Shown piece by piece: positions 14,848 to 23,342 of a DNA stretch of 28,909 nt. The notes under the pieces are model-generated. The model was not told where the DNA came from. It did no database searches and was given only the letters and a program-made list of their open reading frames with translations. Within the stretch, counting starts at the first letter, position 1; the number at the start of each line of letters is the position of its first letter. Made by a program: the position numbers and the translations under genes. Source of the stretch: JAAYCI01 sp964550985 (GTDB lineage: Bacteria; Bacillota; Clostridia; Oscillospirales; Ruminococcaceae); contig CAZKBM010000038.1 in assembly GCA_964550985.1 (NCBI GenBank), forward strand, positions 1 through 28,909, given 5' to 3'.

Positions 14848-14896
14848 AAAACACGTAAGGGCTGCCACTTCTTTTTGCCTTTGCGTGTTTTTTATT
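14848..14896 (+). terminator. Terminator after small membrane protein
   Basis: AAACACG-T-AAGG pairs with CCTT-TG-CGTGTTT across a 17-base loop and is followed by a T run. A second palindrome, GGCGCC-ATTTTG-GGCGCC (14820-14837), lies just before it. Confidence 0.7.
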
Positions 14897-14916
14897 GCGG
14901 GTTTTGCCGGTTTGTC

Positions 14917-15135
14917 TCAGTCAATGGCAAAATCCTCCGGCGAATACTCCGGTAGGTGGGGCTGGCGCTGGGGTATACGGTGCAAAGGGTTATAGCGGTA
15001 TCTTTTGCAGTGGTAGTTTGGGGCCACCGGGCCGTATTTTCGGCATAGAATCATCACCTCATCGGGTGCGGGGCGGCCCAAATGGCAGGTTTGGCAGGCG
15101 GGTTTTCTATGGTTTCCAAACAGTTTTTTTGGCAT
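14917..15135 (-). CDS. Conserved small four-cysteine protein
   Basis: A 72-residue protein beginning 'MPKKLFGNHRKPACQTCHLG', with a CxxC pair near residues 14 and 17 and two further cysteines near 31 and 43 ('MILCRKYGPVAPNYHCKRYRYNPLHRIP'). The spacing suggests a small zinc-binding fold. I recognise the pattern as a widespread clostridial hypothetical protein, without a function. The basic, proline-rich C-terminus ends 'SPEDFAID'. GAGGA lies six bases before the chosen ATG, and an ATG two codons earlier would be too close to it. It is convergent with the small membrane protein and divergent from phoH. Confidence 0.78.
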   Translation of the reverse strand: MPKKLFGNHRKPACQTCHLGRPAPDEVMILCRKYGPVAPNYHCKRYRYNPLHRIPQRQPHLPEYSPEDFAID

Positions 15136-15228
15136 GATCATTCCTCTATTGTTATTGCGCGCTTGTGCACAGTATACCCAAAAAACGGGCATTTCACAAG
15201 AAAAAGATAAAATCTCGCAAGAAAACAG

Positions 15229-15257
15229 TTCCTATCCTAAATATTTTGTGGTATAAT
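15229..15257 (+). promoter_or_regulatory. phoH operon promoter
   Basis: TTCCTA, a 17-base spacer and TATAAT with extended -10 TGG. It is located 58 bases before the probable phoH start. It may drive the whole phoH-ybeY-dgkA-era-recO-mutS2 run, in which no internal terminator is seen. Confidence 0.65.
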
Positions 15258-15314
15258 ACTGATAATTATAATAAAATACTAGTAACAATTGATAAAATTT
15301 GAGGTGAAGGGCTT

Positions 15315-16274
15315 ATAGAAAAGCAGATTGATCTGCATGATATGGAAGTGGCACTGGCCATTTTTGGCAGTTCCGATAGCAACGTAAAGTTGCTGGAAGA
15401 AGAATTTGGCGTAACACTGGTATACCGTGGCACCGAAATGAAAATTGTAGGGGAGGCCGAGGCCGTAGAAGCGGCCGAAAAAGCCCTTACCGCTATGGTG
15501 CAGCTACACGCCGGTGGCCTGCCGCTGGATGAACAGGCCGTGCGCTACTGCATCTCCCTTGCGCGTGCGGGGGAAGAGGCCAAAGCGGCCGAACTTACGG
15601 GCGATTTTGTCCTCATCAACGATAAGGGCCGCCCCATACGCCCCAAAACCTTAGGGCAAAAAGCCTATATCAGCGCCATACAAAAGCACCCCATCACCTT
15701 TGGGGTGGGCCCGGCCGGCACTGGTAAAACCTACCTTGCGGTGGCCATGGCCGTTAAGGCCCTAAAAGCGCACGAGGTAACCCGCATTATTTTAACCAGG
15801 CCCGCGGTAGAGGCCGGGGAAAAACTGGGTTTTTTACCGGGAGATTTACAGAACAAGGTGGACCCTTATTTACGCCCGCTGTATGACGCACTGTTCGACA
15901 TGCTGGGGCACGAGGGCACCGGGCGACTTTTGGAAAAACAGGTGATAGAAGTTGCCCCGCTTGCCTATATGCGTGGCCGTACGCTGGACGACGCCTTTAT
16001 TATTTTAGATGAGGCCCAAAACACCAGCCGCGAGCAAATGAAGATGTTTTTAACCCGAATGGGGGTAGGCAGCCGGGTGGTGGTTACGGGGGATGTGACA
16101 CAAATAGACCTGCCGGACAAAAACCGCAGCGGCCTGATTGACGCCCTTTCCACCTTAAAATCCATCGAGGATATTGCGCGGATTAAATTTACGGATAAAG
16201 ACGTCGTCCGTCATCGCCTTGTACAAGAGATCATACGGGCGTACGATAAAGCTTCGGCAAAATATAAACGTTAG
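15315..16274 (+). CDS. PhoH-like ATPase, probable non-AUG start
   Basis: PhoH-family cytoplasmic P-loop ATPase, linked by family knowledge to RNA metabolism and commonly next to ybeY. Walker A is 'GPAGTGKTYLA' and Walker B is 'AFIILDEAQNTSREQ', with the family block 'VVTGDVTQIDLP'. The first in-frame ATG is at 15342, but it has no ribosome binding site. Family-like sequence ('EKQIDLHDMEVALAIFG') begins earlier, and a strong GAGGTG lies eight bases before an in-frame ATA at 15315. I therefore set the start there (319 residues); the conservative start at 15342 gives 310. Neither ATG, GTG nor TTG exists in frame between them and the box. Confidence 0.9.
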   Translation: MEKQIDLHDMEVALAIFGSSDSNVKLLEEEFGVTLVYRGTEMKIVGEAEAVEAAEKALTAMVQLHAGGLPLDEQAVRYCISLARAGEEAKAAELTGDFVLINDKGRPIRPKTLGQKAYISAIQKHPITFGVGPAGTGKTYLAVAMAVKALKAHEVTRIILTRPAVEAGEKLGFLPGDLQNKVDPYLRPLYDALFDMLGHEGTGRLLEKQVIEVAPLAYMRGRTLDDAFIILDEAQNTSREQMKMFLTRMGVGSRVVVTGDVTQIDLPDKNRSGLIDALSTLKSIEDIARIKFTDKDVVRHRLVQEIIRAYDKASAKYKR

Positions 16275-16285
16275 GGAGTGAAGAT

Positions 16286-16792
16286 GTGGCGCACAAAGTC
16301 TATATCTCCAACCGTCAAAAAGCAGTAAAAATACCCTCTGGGCTGCGTATTCTCATCCGCCGCTCTTGCAATGCGGTGCTGGAACTGGAGGGCTTTGGCC
16401 AGCCTGCCGAGGTAAGCGTTACCTTTGTGGATAACGAGGAGATTGCAAAACTGAACCTACAATACCGCAAAAACCCAAACCCCACCGATGTATTGAGTTT
16501 TCCCTTGAATGAGGGGGAGGCCTACGAAAAAAACCAGGAGACCGGCGCGGCCATTTTGGGCGATATTGTCATCTCCATGGAAAAAGCGGTGGAGCAGGCC
16601 CAGCTTTATGGCCACACCCTGCAGCGCGAGGTGGCTTACCTCACCGTGCACTCCATGTACCACCTGCTGGGGTACGACCATGAGACCGGGGGCATTGAGG
16701 CTGTGCATATGCGTGAAAAAGAGGAAAATGCGCTGATAAAACTGGGGTTGCCACGCACGGTTTCCTATACAAACCTTGAAGAGGAACGATGA
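16286..16792 (+). CDS. ybeY: Endoribonuclease YbeY (rRNA maturation)
   Basis: Single-strand endoribonuclease involved in 16S rRNA 3'-end maturation and 70S quality control. The zinc site H-x3-H-x5-H is seen in 'VHSMYHLLGYDHE' near residues 118-130. 'VDNEEIAKLNLQYRKNPNPTDVLSFP' and 'LGDIVISMEKA' are the other family blocks. The length (168 residues) is typical. The start is a GTG with GGGAGTGAA upstream; an overlapping ATG two bases earlier is out of frame. It follows phoH closely and overlaps the next gene by four bases (ATGA). Confidence 0.95.
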   Translation: MAHKVYISNRQKAVKIPSGLRILIRRSCNAVLELEGFGQPAEVSVTFVDNEEIAKLNLQYRKNPNPTDVLSFPLNEGEAYEKNQETGAAILGDIVISMEKAVEQAQLYGHTLQREVAYLTVHSMYHLLGYDHETGGIEAVHMREKEENALIKLGLPRTVSYTNLEEER

Positions 16793-17265
16793 GAGAAAAG
16801 TGGACCGCTTTTCTAAATGGTTTTGCCTATGCAGCTAAAGGGGTAAAATTGGCCGTGCTAGAGGAACGCAACTTCCGTTTTCACCTCTGTGCGGGCTTTT
16901 ATGTATTTCTGTTTTCGCTGTTTTACCCCTTCACCTCGGCCGAGTATGCCCTGCTTACCGTTTTGGTGGGCGGGGTTTTGGCGTTAGAACTTGTAAATTC
17001 CTCGCTAGAGCGGGCTGTGTGGAAGCCCAGCCCCCAAAAATATGAGATGGCCGGCGCGGTGAAGGATATGGCCGCCGGAGCCGTACTGGTATTTTGCATA
17101 GCGGCCGCCGTGGCGGGGGTTTTTCTGTTTTGGAATACGGCGGTATTTGCCGTCATTTTCCGTTTTTTCATGGCCCGCCTGTGGCTGCTGGCTTTACTAC
17201 TTCTTTCGCTGGGGGTTTCGGGCTGGTTTATCTTCGGCTTTGCCACCCAGGTGCCCAAGGAATAA
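16789..17265 (+). CDS. dgkA: Diacylglycerol/undecaprenol kinase family
   Basis: Small membrane kinase of the DgkA family; in Gram-positive bacteria these phosphorylate undecaprenol to recycle the cell-wall lipid carrier. The cytoplasmic 'GFAYAAKGVKLAVLEERNFRFH' and the active-site region 'LALELVNSSLERAVW', then 'EMAGAVKDMAAGAVL', are present, with the conserved glutamate, asparagine and KD pair. Three family helices are seen. The protein is longer than the usual 120-130 residues and ends in an additional hydrophobic segment ('LWLLALLLLSLGVSGWFIFGFA'), giving about four helices. It overlaps ybeY by four bases. Confidence 0.9.
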   Translation: MREKWTAFLNGFAYAAKGVKLAVLEERNFRFHLCAGFYVFLFSLFYPFTSAEYALLTVLVGGVLALELVNSSLERAVWKPSPQKYEMAGAVKDMAAGAVLVFCIAAAVAGVFLFWNTAVFAVIFRFFMARLWLLALLLLSLGVSGWFIFGFATQVPKE

Positions 17266-17302
17266 ACTGGCCAAACAAACATACCCGAAAGGATACCCCT
17301 TC

Positions 17303-18217
17303 ATGCCCCAGAATATACCTTTGCCCCAAACCAGTTCGGTTTTCGTGGCCATAGTAGGCCGCCCCAATGTGGGTAAATCTTCGCTGATGAACCGCCTTTG
17401 TGGCGTTAAAACCGCCATTGTCACCCCAAAACCCCAAACCACCCGCACCCGTATTACCGGCATTGTAACCAAAGGTGCATTGCAGTATATTTTTTTGGAT
17501 ACACCCGGCTTCCACAAAGCCCGCACGGCGCTGGGCCAGCAGATGCTGGGCACGGTGCGTACCAGCTTAAGTGACGCCGACGTGGTGCTGATGCTGTTTG
17601 AGCCCGAGGGAGCTTTGCGGGAGGAAGAGACAGAGTTGCTTGCCTCCATAAAGCAGGGGGGCACCCCCGCCATAGGCGCCGTGAACAAGGCCGACTTGCT
17701 GGACAGTTTGCCCAAGCTGGAGATGCGGCTGCAACTGGCAAGGGAGAGCGGGGCCTTTAAAAAAGTGCTGGGCATCAGCGCCGAAACGGGGGAAAACTGT
17801 GAAGAATTACTGGGTGCCTTGGCCCAATATGCGCAGGCAGGCCCCCACTACTTCCCGGAGGATGCCTATACCGATATGCCCGAAAAGGTGTTGGTGGCCG
17901 AGATGCTGCGGGAAAAACTGCTGCTGAATATGCAGGAGGAAATACCCCACGGCATTTTTGTGGAGATAGAGCGCTTCCACGAGCGGGAGGACAGCCCGAT
18001 TATTGACATAGATGCCGTGATATACTGTGAAAAACAAAGCCATAAGGGCATGGTGATTGGCAAGGGCGGGCAGATGCTGAAAAAGGTGGCCTCGGCCGCC
18101 CGCGCCAACGCAGAGGAGATGCTGGGCGCCAAGGTAAACCTAAAATGCTGGGTGAAGGTGCGCAGTGATTGGCGGGATGACGTAAATTTCCTAAAACAGG
18201 CGGGCTTTCGTGAGTAA
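17303..18217 (+). CDS. era: Ribosome-assembly GTPase Era
   Basis: Essential GTPase that binds the 3' end of 16S rRNA and assists 30S assembly. G1 'GRPNVGKSSL' is at residues 17-26, switch I has 'TTRTRITG', G3 is 'DTPGF' near 65, G4 is 'NKAD' near 128, and G5-like 'ISAETGEN' follows. The C-terminal KH domain includes 'KGMVIGKGGQMLKKV' near 245. The length (304 residues) is standard. A longer upstream frame overlaps dgkA and is not supported; the ATG chosen has AAAGGA nine bases before it. It is placed downstream of ybeY and dgkA and upstream of recO, as in many Firmicutes. Confidence 0.97.
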   Translation: MPQNIPLPQTSSVFVAIVGRPNVGKSSLMNRLCGVKTAIVTPKPQTTRTRITGIVTKGALQYIFLDTPGFHKARTALGQQMLGTVRTSLSDADVVLMLFEPEGALREEETELLASIKQGGTPAIGAVNKADLLDSLPKLEMRLQLARESGAFKKVLGISAETGENCEELLGALAQYAQAGPHYFPEDAYTDMPEKVLVAEMLREKLLLNMQEEIPHGIFVEIERFHEREDSPIIDIDAVIYCEKQSHKGMVIGKGGQMLKKVASAARANAEEMLGAKVNLKCWVKVRSDWRDDVNFLKQAGFRE

Positions 18218-18242
18218 TGGCTAGTGGTATAAGGCAGGCAAC

Positions 18243-18992
18243 ATGAAAATTACCGAGAAAGGGCTGGTATTGCGAGAGGTGAAAATCGGCGAATCCAGCC
18301 GCATTCTCACCCTGCTCACAGCCGGGCACGGCATTGTGTCGGTATCGGCCAAGGGCAGCCTGAACCCCAAAAATAAGCTGTTCAGCGCCTCAGGGCTGTA
18401 CGGCTACTCCGAGTGGGTGCTGCGCGAGGGCCGCAAGGTTTGGTTTGTGGACGAAGCCAGCTCCATTGAGCTTTTTTTTGGCCTGCGGGAGGATGTGCAG
18501 AGCCTTTTTTTGGCCGCCTATATGGCCGAATTGGCCCAGATTTTTTCCCCCATGGGGGAGGAGGCCGGACGCCTCTTGCGCCTCACCTTAAACAGCCTAT
18601 ACCTGTTAAGCCGCCAAAAGCGCAGCCCAGCTTTTGTCAAGGCTGTGTACGAGATGCGTACCCTTTCGGAAAGCGGCTTTTTGCCCGAACTTTTGGCCTG
18701 TGAAGAGTGTGGCCTGTATGAGGGCGGGCCCTTTGCCTTTCTGCCCGCAAACGGGGCTTTATTGTGTAGTGCCTGCGCCCAAAAAAGGGAGATACCCTGC
18801 AATTTAAGCGAAGCCGCCCTCGCGGCGCTTCGCCATATCGTCTATTCTGACGATGACAAGCTATACAACTTTACTTTAACAGACGAGGGGGTAAACTGCC
18901 TGGGAAGGGCGGTTCAGCAATATCTTTTGTATCATTTGCACGCCGTACCCAAAAGTTTGCAGCCCTTACAAACCTTATTGAGTGGAGAATAA
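18243..18992 (+). CDS. recO: DNA repair protein RecO
   Basis: RecF-pathway recombination mediator that binds single-stranded DNA and works with RecR (encoded at the right end of this window) to load RecA. The N-terminal OB fold is 'KITEKGLVLREVKIGESSRILTLLTAGHG'. A helical domain follows, with a zinc-ribbon-like insertion 'LLACEECG' and 'ALLCSACA' giving two CxxC pairs. The 249-residue length is normal. It starts 25 bases after era and ends a few bases before mutS2. Confidence 0.95.
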   Translation: MKITEKGLVLREVKIGESSRILTLLTAGHGIVSVSAKGSLNPKNKLFSASGLYGYSEWVLREGRKVWFVDEASSIELFFGLREDVQSLFLAAYMAELAQIFSPMGEEAGRLLRLTLNSLYLLSRQKRSPAFVKAVYEMRTLSESGFLPELLACEECGLYEGGPFAFLPANGALLCSACAQKREIPCNLSEAALAALRHIVYSDDDKLYNFTLTDEGVNCLGRAVQQYLLYHLHAVPKSLQPLQTLLSGE

Positions 18993-19001
18993 ACCGTATT
19001 G

Positions 19002-21380
19002 ATGAACGAGAGAGATTATAAAAGCCTGGAACTGGATAAAATAGTAGAGATGGCCGCCGCGCGCGCCGTATGCCCCGAAACCCTGCCCCGCCTGCGGGAG
19101 GAGCGCCCCCAAACCCAGCCCGAGGCGGCCAGGATGCTGCTGCGCCAAACCGACGCCTTGGCGGCTTGCCTTGTAAAAAACGGCAACCCGCGGCTCTCCT
19201 CCTGCCCAGGGGCTGATATGGCGGTCTCCCGCGCCCAAAAGGGTGGGGTGCTCTCCATGGCTGAGCTATTGCTGGTGGCGGGGGCGCTGCGCAATTTTGC
19301 CATGTTGGAAGGCTGGTTTAAGGCCGGGGAGGAAAAAAGTACCCCGGCGGACGACCTGTTTTTTACGCTATCCCCGCAGCCGGCCCTGGCCGAAAGCATC
19401 CGCGCTGCCATACTATCCGAAGGGGAGATGGCCGACACCGCCAGCGATGAACTCTACAGCCTGCGGCGAAAAATACGCCAGGCCGAGGCCTCCATACGCG
19501 ATAAGCTGGACGCCGTGGTGAAAAACCCAGGTGTGAATAAATACCTGCAAGACCCCATTGTCTCCCTGCGCAACGGGCGGTTTGTGGTGCCGGTAAAGGC
19601 CGAGCACCGGGGCGAAGTGGGGGGGGTCATCCATGACGTTTCCTCCAGCGGGGGCACCCTGTTTGTGGAGCCTTCGGCCGTTGTGGAGGCAAATGCCAAG
19701 GTGCTGCAGCTCAAAAACCAGGAGCAGGCCGAAATAGACCGTATTTTGGGGGAATTTTCGGAAAACGTGGCCGAAATTGCCCCGTTTTTTGCCGCCAGTT
19801 ACGAGGCCATGCTGGAGATTGATAAGCGGCTGGCCAAGGCGGAGTTGGGCCTTTCAATGAACGGCGTTTGCCCCGAGATAAGCGGCGAGGCGGCCTTTAG
19901 CCTGGTAAAAGCCCGTCACCCGCTTTTAAGCCGGGATAGCGTGGTGCCGGTGGATATAGAACTTGGAATAAAATATGACACCATGGTAATTACCGGCCCC
20001 AATACCGGGGGAAAGACCGTCTCGTTAAAAACGGCGGGGCTGCTTTCGGCCATGGGGCAGATGGGCTACCTCATCCCGGCGGATGACCGCTCGGTTCTGG
20101 GCTGTTTTGAGCGTTTTTTGGTGGATATTGGCGACGAACAGAGCATTGAGCAAAGCCTTTCCACCTTTTCGGGGCATATCCGCAATATTACCGGGATACT
20201 GGCCGAGGCGGGCCGGGGAAGCTTAGTGCTGCTGGACGAACTTGGCGCGGGCACCGACCCCGCCGAGGGGGCGGCTTTGGCGGTATCCATCATCGAACGG
20301 CTACGAGAGAGTGGGGCGGCCACCATGGCCACCACCCACTATGCCGAACTAAAATTGTACGCGCTGGAAACCGAGGGTGTGCAAAACGCAGGTTGTGAGT
20401 TTGACGTGGAAACCCTGCGCCCCACCTACAAATTGGTGGTGGGGGTGCCGGGGCGCAGCAACGCCTTTTTTATTGGTGAAAAGCTGGGCATACCCGCCGC
20501 GGTGATTGAAAACGCCCGCCGCCACCTCTCTACCGAGCAGCGCCGCTTTGAAACCGTACTGGGGCAGCTGGAGGAGATGAAAAAAGAACTGGCCGATAAA
20601 GAGACCGAGATAGAAGAACTGCGCTATGCCGCCGACCACCAGCTGGAACTGGCCCGCCAAAAGCGGGATGAACTGATACGCCAGGGGGAGGCCGAGCTGG
20701 AGGCCGCCCGTGAAAAGGCCAAGGCCCTGGCGGATGAGGTGGAAAACAAGGCTTTTGGGCTGATTGATGAGATGAAGCGGCTGGAAAAAAACCAGCGTGT
20801 GGCCAATGCCCAAAAAGCCCAGCGTGCGCGCGAGATAGCCAAAAACGAGGCCTCGGGGCTAAGCAAGCTGGCAAAACAGGGGCAGGCGCGCCGCCCCCGG
20901 CAGTATCGCCCGCTGGAAAGTGTGAAGCTGGGGCAGGAGGTATGGCTGCCGGAGATGGATAAGCTTGCCACCGTTACCGCTCTGCCAGACCGCAGCGGCC
21001 AGGTGGAGGTGCGTATGGGTGCCCTGCGCACAAAATTGCCCCTTGGCGAACTGGCTGCATCGGCCGCCGCCGCGCCGCCCTTACAAAAAAGTGGCCAAAC
21101 CCATGTTACACGCCAAGCGGGTGATAACCAGCGCGGGCCCCAAACCGAGTTAAACCTATTGGGCAAAACGGTGGACGAGGCCCTTTTGGAGTGTGACCAG
21201 TTCATTGACAATGCCGTGCTGCGTGGCCTCACCCCTGTATACATCATCCACGGCCGGGGCACGGGCGCTTTGCGCACGGCCATCACCCGCCACTTAAAAG
21301 GGCATAAAAATGTGGCCTCCTTCCGCCTGGGGCGCTATGGCGAAGGCGAGGACGGCGTGACGGTGGCCGAACTGAAGTGA
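19002..21380 (+). CDS. mutS2: Endonuclease MutS2 with Smr domain
   Basis: MutS2 family ATPase, known from other bacteria for suppressing recombination or for splitting collided ribosomes; which applies here is unknown. The order is N-terminal core and clamp, ATPase with Walker A 'TGPNTGGKTVSLK' near residue 331, and Walker B 'LVLLDELGAGTDP' near 408. The H-loop 'TTHYAELK', a charged coiled coil (about 510-620) and a C-terminal Smr domain (about 716-792) with 'HGRGTGALR' follow. The length (792 residues) is typical, and no mismatch-recognition domain is present, as expected. I chose the ATG; a TTG one codon earlier is also possible. The GGAG box is 15 bases upstream of the ATG, which is long. 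Confidence 0.95.
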   Translation: MNERDYKSLELDKIVEMAAARAVCPETLPRLREERPQTQPEAARMLLRQTDALAACLVKNGNPRLSSCPGADMAVSRAQKGGVLSMAELLLVAGALRNFAMLEGWFKAGEEKSTPADDLFFTLSPQPALAESIRAAILSEGEMADTASDELYSLRRKIRQAEASIRDKLDAVVKNPGVNKYLQDPIVSLRNGRFVVPVKAEHRGEVGGVIHDVSSSGGTLFVEPSAVVEANAKVLQLKNQEQAEIDRILGEFSENVAEIAPFFAASYEAMLEIDKRLAKAELGLSMNGVCPEISGEAAFSLVKARHPLLSRDSVVPVDIELGIKYDTMVITGPNTGGKTVSLKTAGLLSAMGQMGYLIPADDRSVLGCFERFLVDIGDEQSIEQSLSTFSGHIRNITGILAEAGRGSLVLLDELGAGTDPAEGAALAVSIIERLRESGAATMATTHYAELKLYALETEGVQNAGCEFDVETLRPTYKLVVGVPGRSNAFFIGEKLGIPAAVIENARRHLSTEQRRFETVLGQLEEMKKELADKETEIEELRYAADHQLELARQKRDELIRQGEAELEAAREKAKALADEVENKAFGLIDEMKRLEKNQRVANAQKAQRAREIAKNEASGLSKLAKQGQARRPRQYRPLESVKLGQEVWLPEMDKLATVTALPDRSGQVEVRMGALRTKLPLGELAASAAAAPPLQKSGQTHVTRQAGDNQRGPQTELNLLGKTVDEALLECDQFIDNAVLRGLTPVYIIHGRGTGALRTAITRHLKGHKNVASFRLGRYGEGEDGVTVAELK

Positions 21381-21608
21381 CGGCAGCAATTATAAAATGA
21401 CGATTTTGAGGCCTATTTGCTGATATTGGCGCGCTACCGGCCAATCGCTGAAAAAATGTGGTTTTCTCAAAAAATAGAGAAAACCATAAAGTAAAGCAAC
21501 ACCGCACAAAGCCAACGCAGCCGCTTCGCCACGCTTCCTCATGTGGTGTTGCCCCATATCGATATGGATCGTTTCAATTTGGGTATTGGCCCCTTGCAAT
21601 GGTGAAAT
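21381..21608. other. Convergent intergenic region with terminator
   Basis: No supported gene. A 69-codon minus-strand frame here lacks a ribosome binding site and recognisable motifs. The one clear element is the minus-strand terminator listed separately. Confidence 0.5.
21451..21486 (-). terminator. Terminator of minus-strand lipoprotein operon
   Basis: TGGTTTTCTC (21459-21468) pairs exactly with GAGAAAACCA (21477-21486) across an eight-base loop. Read on the minus strand, the stem is followed by CA and six T. It lies about 120 bases beyond the last minus-strand stop. Confidence 0.65.
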
Positions 21609-22103
21609 TTAGGGAAGCCAATGTTCTGAACGCAAAAACAAATCGGCTATACACAGGTAATTCTGAGAATAGAAAAAATCCGGGAGGATGGAATCTCTGT
21701 AGATGGGGCCCAGGGGCTCCCACGAAAGTACAGTAAAAACTTCCGTACCCTGGTGGGATGATGGGGCAGGGGAGTCTTCCTGCATATGGCAAATATATAC
21801 ATTTTCAGGTATATTGAGTGCTGTGCCAAACCCCTGGGGCGGGGCGGCGCCATCCAGGTACACCGAGGTAAACTCAACCGAGGTTTCTGAAAATAGCCCT
21901 GCACCATCCCCAATAACGATATATTCTGGAGGACCGGAAACTCTTTTCACAATCCAAACTTTTGTCTGTCCCACTAAATCTGACGCCTGAACAGAATGTT
22001 TTATGGGAATACGAAACAAAATAAAATACACCGCGCAAAGGGTGAATAGAAAAAGGCAAACAATAAAAATGATTTTATGGCCTTTTTTGCCTCTAATTTT
22101 CAT
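21609..22103 (-). CDS. One-pass membrane protein, unknown
   Basis: A 164-residue protein with a basic N-terminus ('MKIRGKKGHK'), one strong transmembrane helix (about residues 11-30, 'IIFIVCLFLFTLCAVYFILF') and an extracytoplasmic domain of about 130 residues. That domain contains 'VWIVKRVSGPPEYIVIGDGAGLF' and 'TVLSWEPLGPIYRDSILPDFFY'. I do not recognise a family. The ATG has AAGGGA eight bases upstream and lies inside the last codons of the preceding lipoprotein gene (11-base overlap), so the two are translationally coupled and probably act together at the cell surface. Confidence 0.72.
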   Translation of the reverse strand: MKIRGKKGHKIIFIVCLFLFTLCAVYFILFRIPIKHSVQASDLVGQTKVWIVKRVSGPPEYIVIGDGAGLFSETSVEFTSVYLDGAAPPQGFGTALNIPENVYICHMQEDSPAPSSHQGTEVFTVLSWEPLGPIYRDSILPDFFYSQNYLCIADLFLRSEHWLP

Positions 22104-23265
22104 TTGAATAATCCCTTGTCTGTAGCTTGTCGCCATCCTGGTAAAAAATGGCGCTGCCCGCTATTTGCCAGCGCAACTGCTCGGTAGGTTGCGAAAGTGT
22201 GAGGTTTGTATATCTATAAAGTGGCGCGCCGCCAGGGGTATAGACATCCACCTTAAAGTTGTTGTAAAGTGGCACAGTACCGGTTTGCTGGGCATATTTT
22301 GCCTGTACGCCTGCCAGCAGGCCGCTGTTTAAAGTGAAAAAAGAATTTTCACCCAGTTCCAGTTTTTCCACCGGTTCCAGTGTTTTTGCGTGTAGTATGG
22401 TACAGGTGGCTTTTTGGGGGCTTTGTGTAAAAAGGTACAAATAGCCATTGTATATCGCAAAATCTTTGTATCCCTGTATCTCGTAAACAGGTAGCGCCTC
22501 GGCATCCATATCGGCCTTGTAAAAAATAACGCCATCGTTTTGGTAAAACAGGGAGGCGCCGCTGGCAAAAAAGCCAGAAAAATCCCTTGTAACTACCTGG
22601 CTGACGCCCTTGCTGCCCATCCAAATCAGTTCCGGGGGATTTTCCATCCAGCCCTGTGTTGCCACATAAAAATTGTCCTCAAAAAGCATCACACGGGAAA
22701 GGCTGCGGTTTGGCAGGCCAAGCTCTGCATTTTTGTTTTGGAGGGCACCGGATTTTACATCAAAGGCATATAACCAAAACGCCCCGTACTGGGAGGCTTC
22801 GTCCCCAGGGTCAACCGAAAAATAAACGGTATTTTCGTCAGCGGCCAAAATGTTTCGTATTGTTAGGCCGGGGGCGCAAACGGCCTTTACACTGCCCAAG
22901 TGTAAGGCACTTTGCAACACGCTTGTGCCGTCGGTGTAAAATAGCGTTTCGTCATTTAGCACCACCCCAGCCGAAGCGGCGGAGCTACCCGAAAAGTCTA
23001 AACCATTCGCTGCCGGCGGGCTAAGCTGCAAACGGATATACCTTTCACCGTCTTGAAAAGCCCCCTCTGCCGCCGCACCACCGGTAGAGTTCTCCAAGGC
23101 GTTTTTATGGGAAGCGCCAGGGCCATTTTCTTTAACCTGGCTGTTTGAAAATGACATTGAGATGTCGCTATTCCCGGTGGCATTCGCCATAGAAGGGGCC
23201 TGCCCGCAAGCCGCTAGGGCGGCTGCCAAGCTTAAAAACAGCAAGAAATTGGCGGTCTTTTTCAT
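22093..23265 (-). CDS. Beta-propeller-like lipoprotein, unknown
   Basis: A 390-residue predicted lipoprotein. The signal peptide ends in 'ALAAC', with the lipidated cysteine at 20. A Ser/Asn/Gly-rich linker runs to about residue 90. The rest is a series of short strands of the kind seen in propeller proteins ('VVLNDETLFYTDGTSVLQ', 'NILAADENTVYFSVDP', 'DFAIYNGYLYLFTQSP', 'IAGSAIFYQDGDKLQTRDY'), resembling DUF5050-type repeats. No catalytic motif is seen. It overlaps the downstream membrane-protein gene, and the HAD hydrolase gene is 77 bases upstream. Its style recalls the N-terminal part of the 747-residue lipoprotein elsewhere in this window, without clear sequence identity. Confidence 0.75.
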   Translation of the reverse strand: MKKTANFLLFLSLAAALAACGQAPSMANATGNSDISMSFSNSQVKENGPGASHKNALENSTGGAAAEGAFQDGERYIRLQLSPPAANGLDFSGSSAASAGVVLNDETLFYTDGTSVLQSALHLGSVKAVCAPGLTIRNILAADENTVYFSVDPGDEASQYGAFWLYAFDVKSGALQNKNAELGLPNRSLSRVMLFEDNFYVATQGWMENPPELIWMGSKGVSQVVTRDFSGFFASGASLFYQNDGVIFYKADMDAEALPVYEIQGYKDFAIYNGYLYLFTQSPQKATCTILHAKTLEPVEKLELGENSFFTLNSGLLAGVQAKYAQQTGTVPLYNNFKVDVYTPGGAPLYRYTNLTLSQPTEQLRWQIAGSAIFYQDGDKLQTRDYSNEN

Positions 23266-23342
23266 GCCTTACTCACTATTATGCTTTTTTCTGTTGTTCT
23301 GTTTTTTATACCGTTTGGTTTCATTTTACCCAACTGCTTTAT

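Noticed and set aside
17147..17302. N-terminal extension of Era
   Set aside because: It lies inside dgkA; the Era family starts close to the ATG at 17303, which has its own ribosome binding site.
21390..21599. 69-codon minus-strand ORF after mutS2
   Set aside because: No ribosome binding site or known motif, and it contains the terminator hairpin of the lipoprotein operon.
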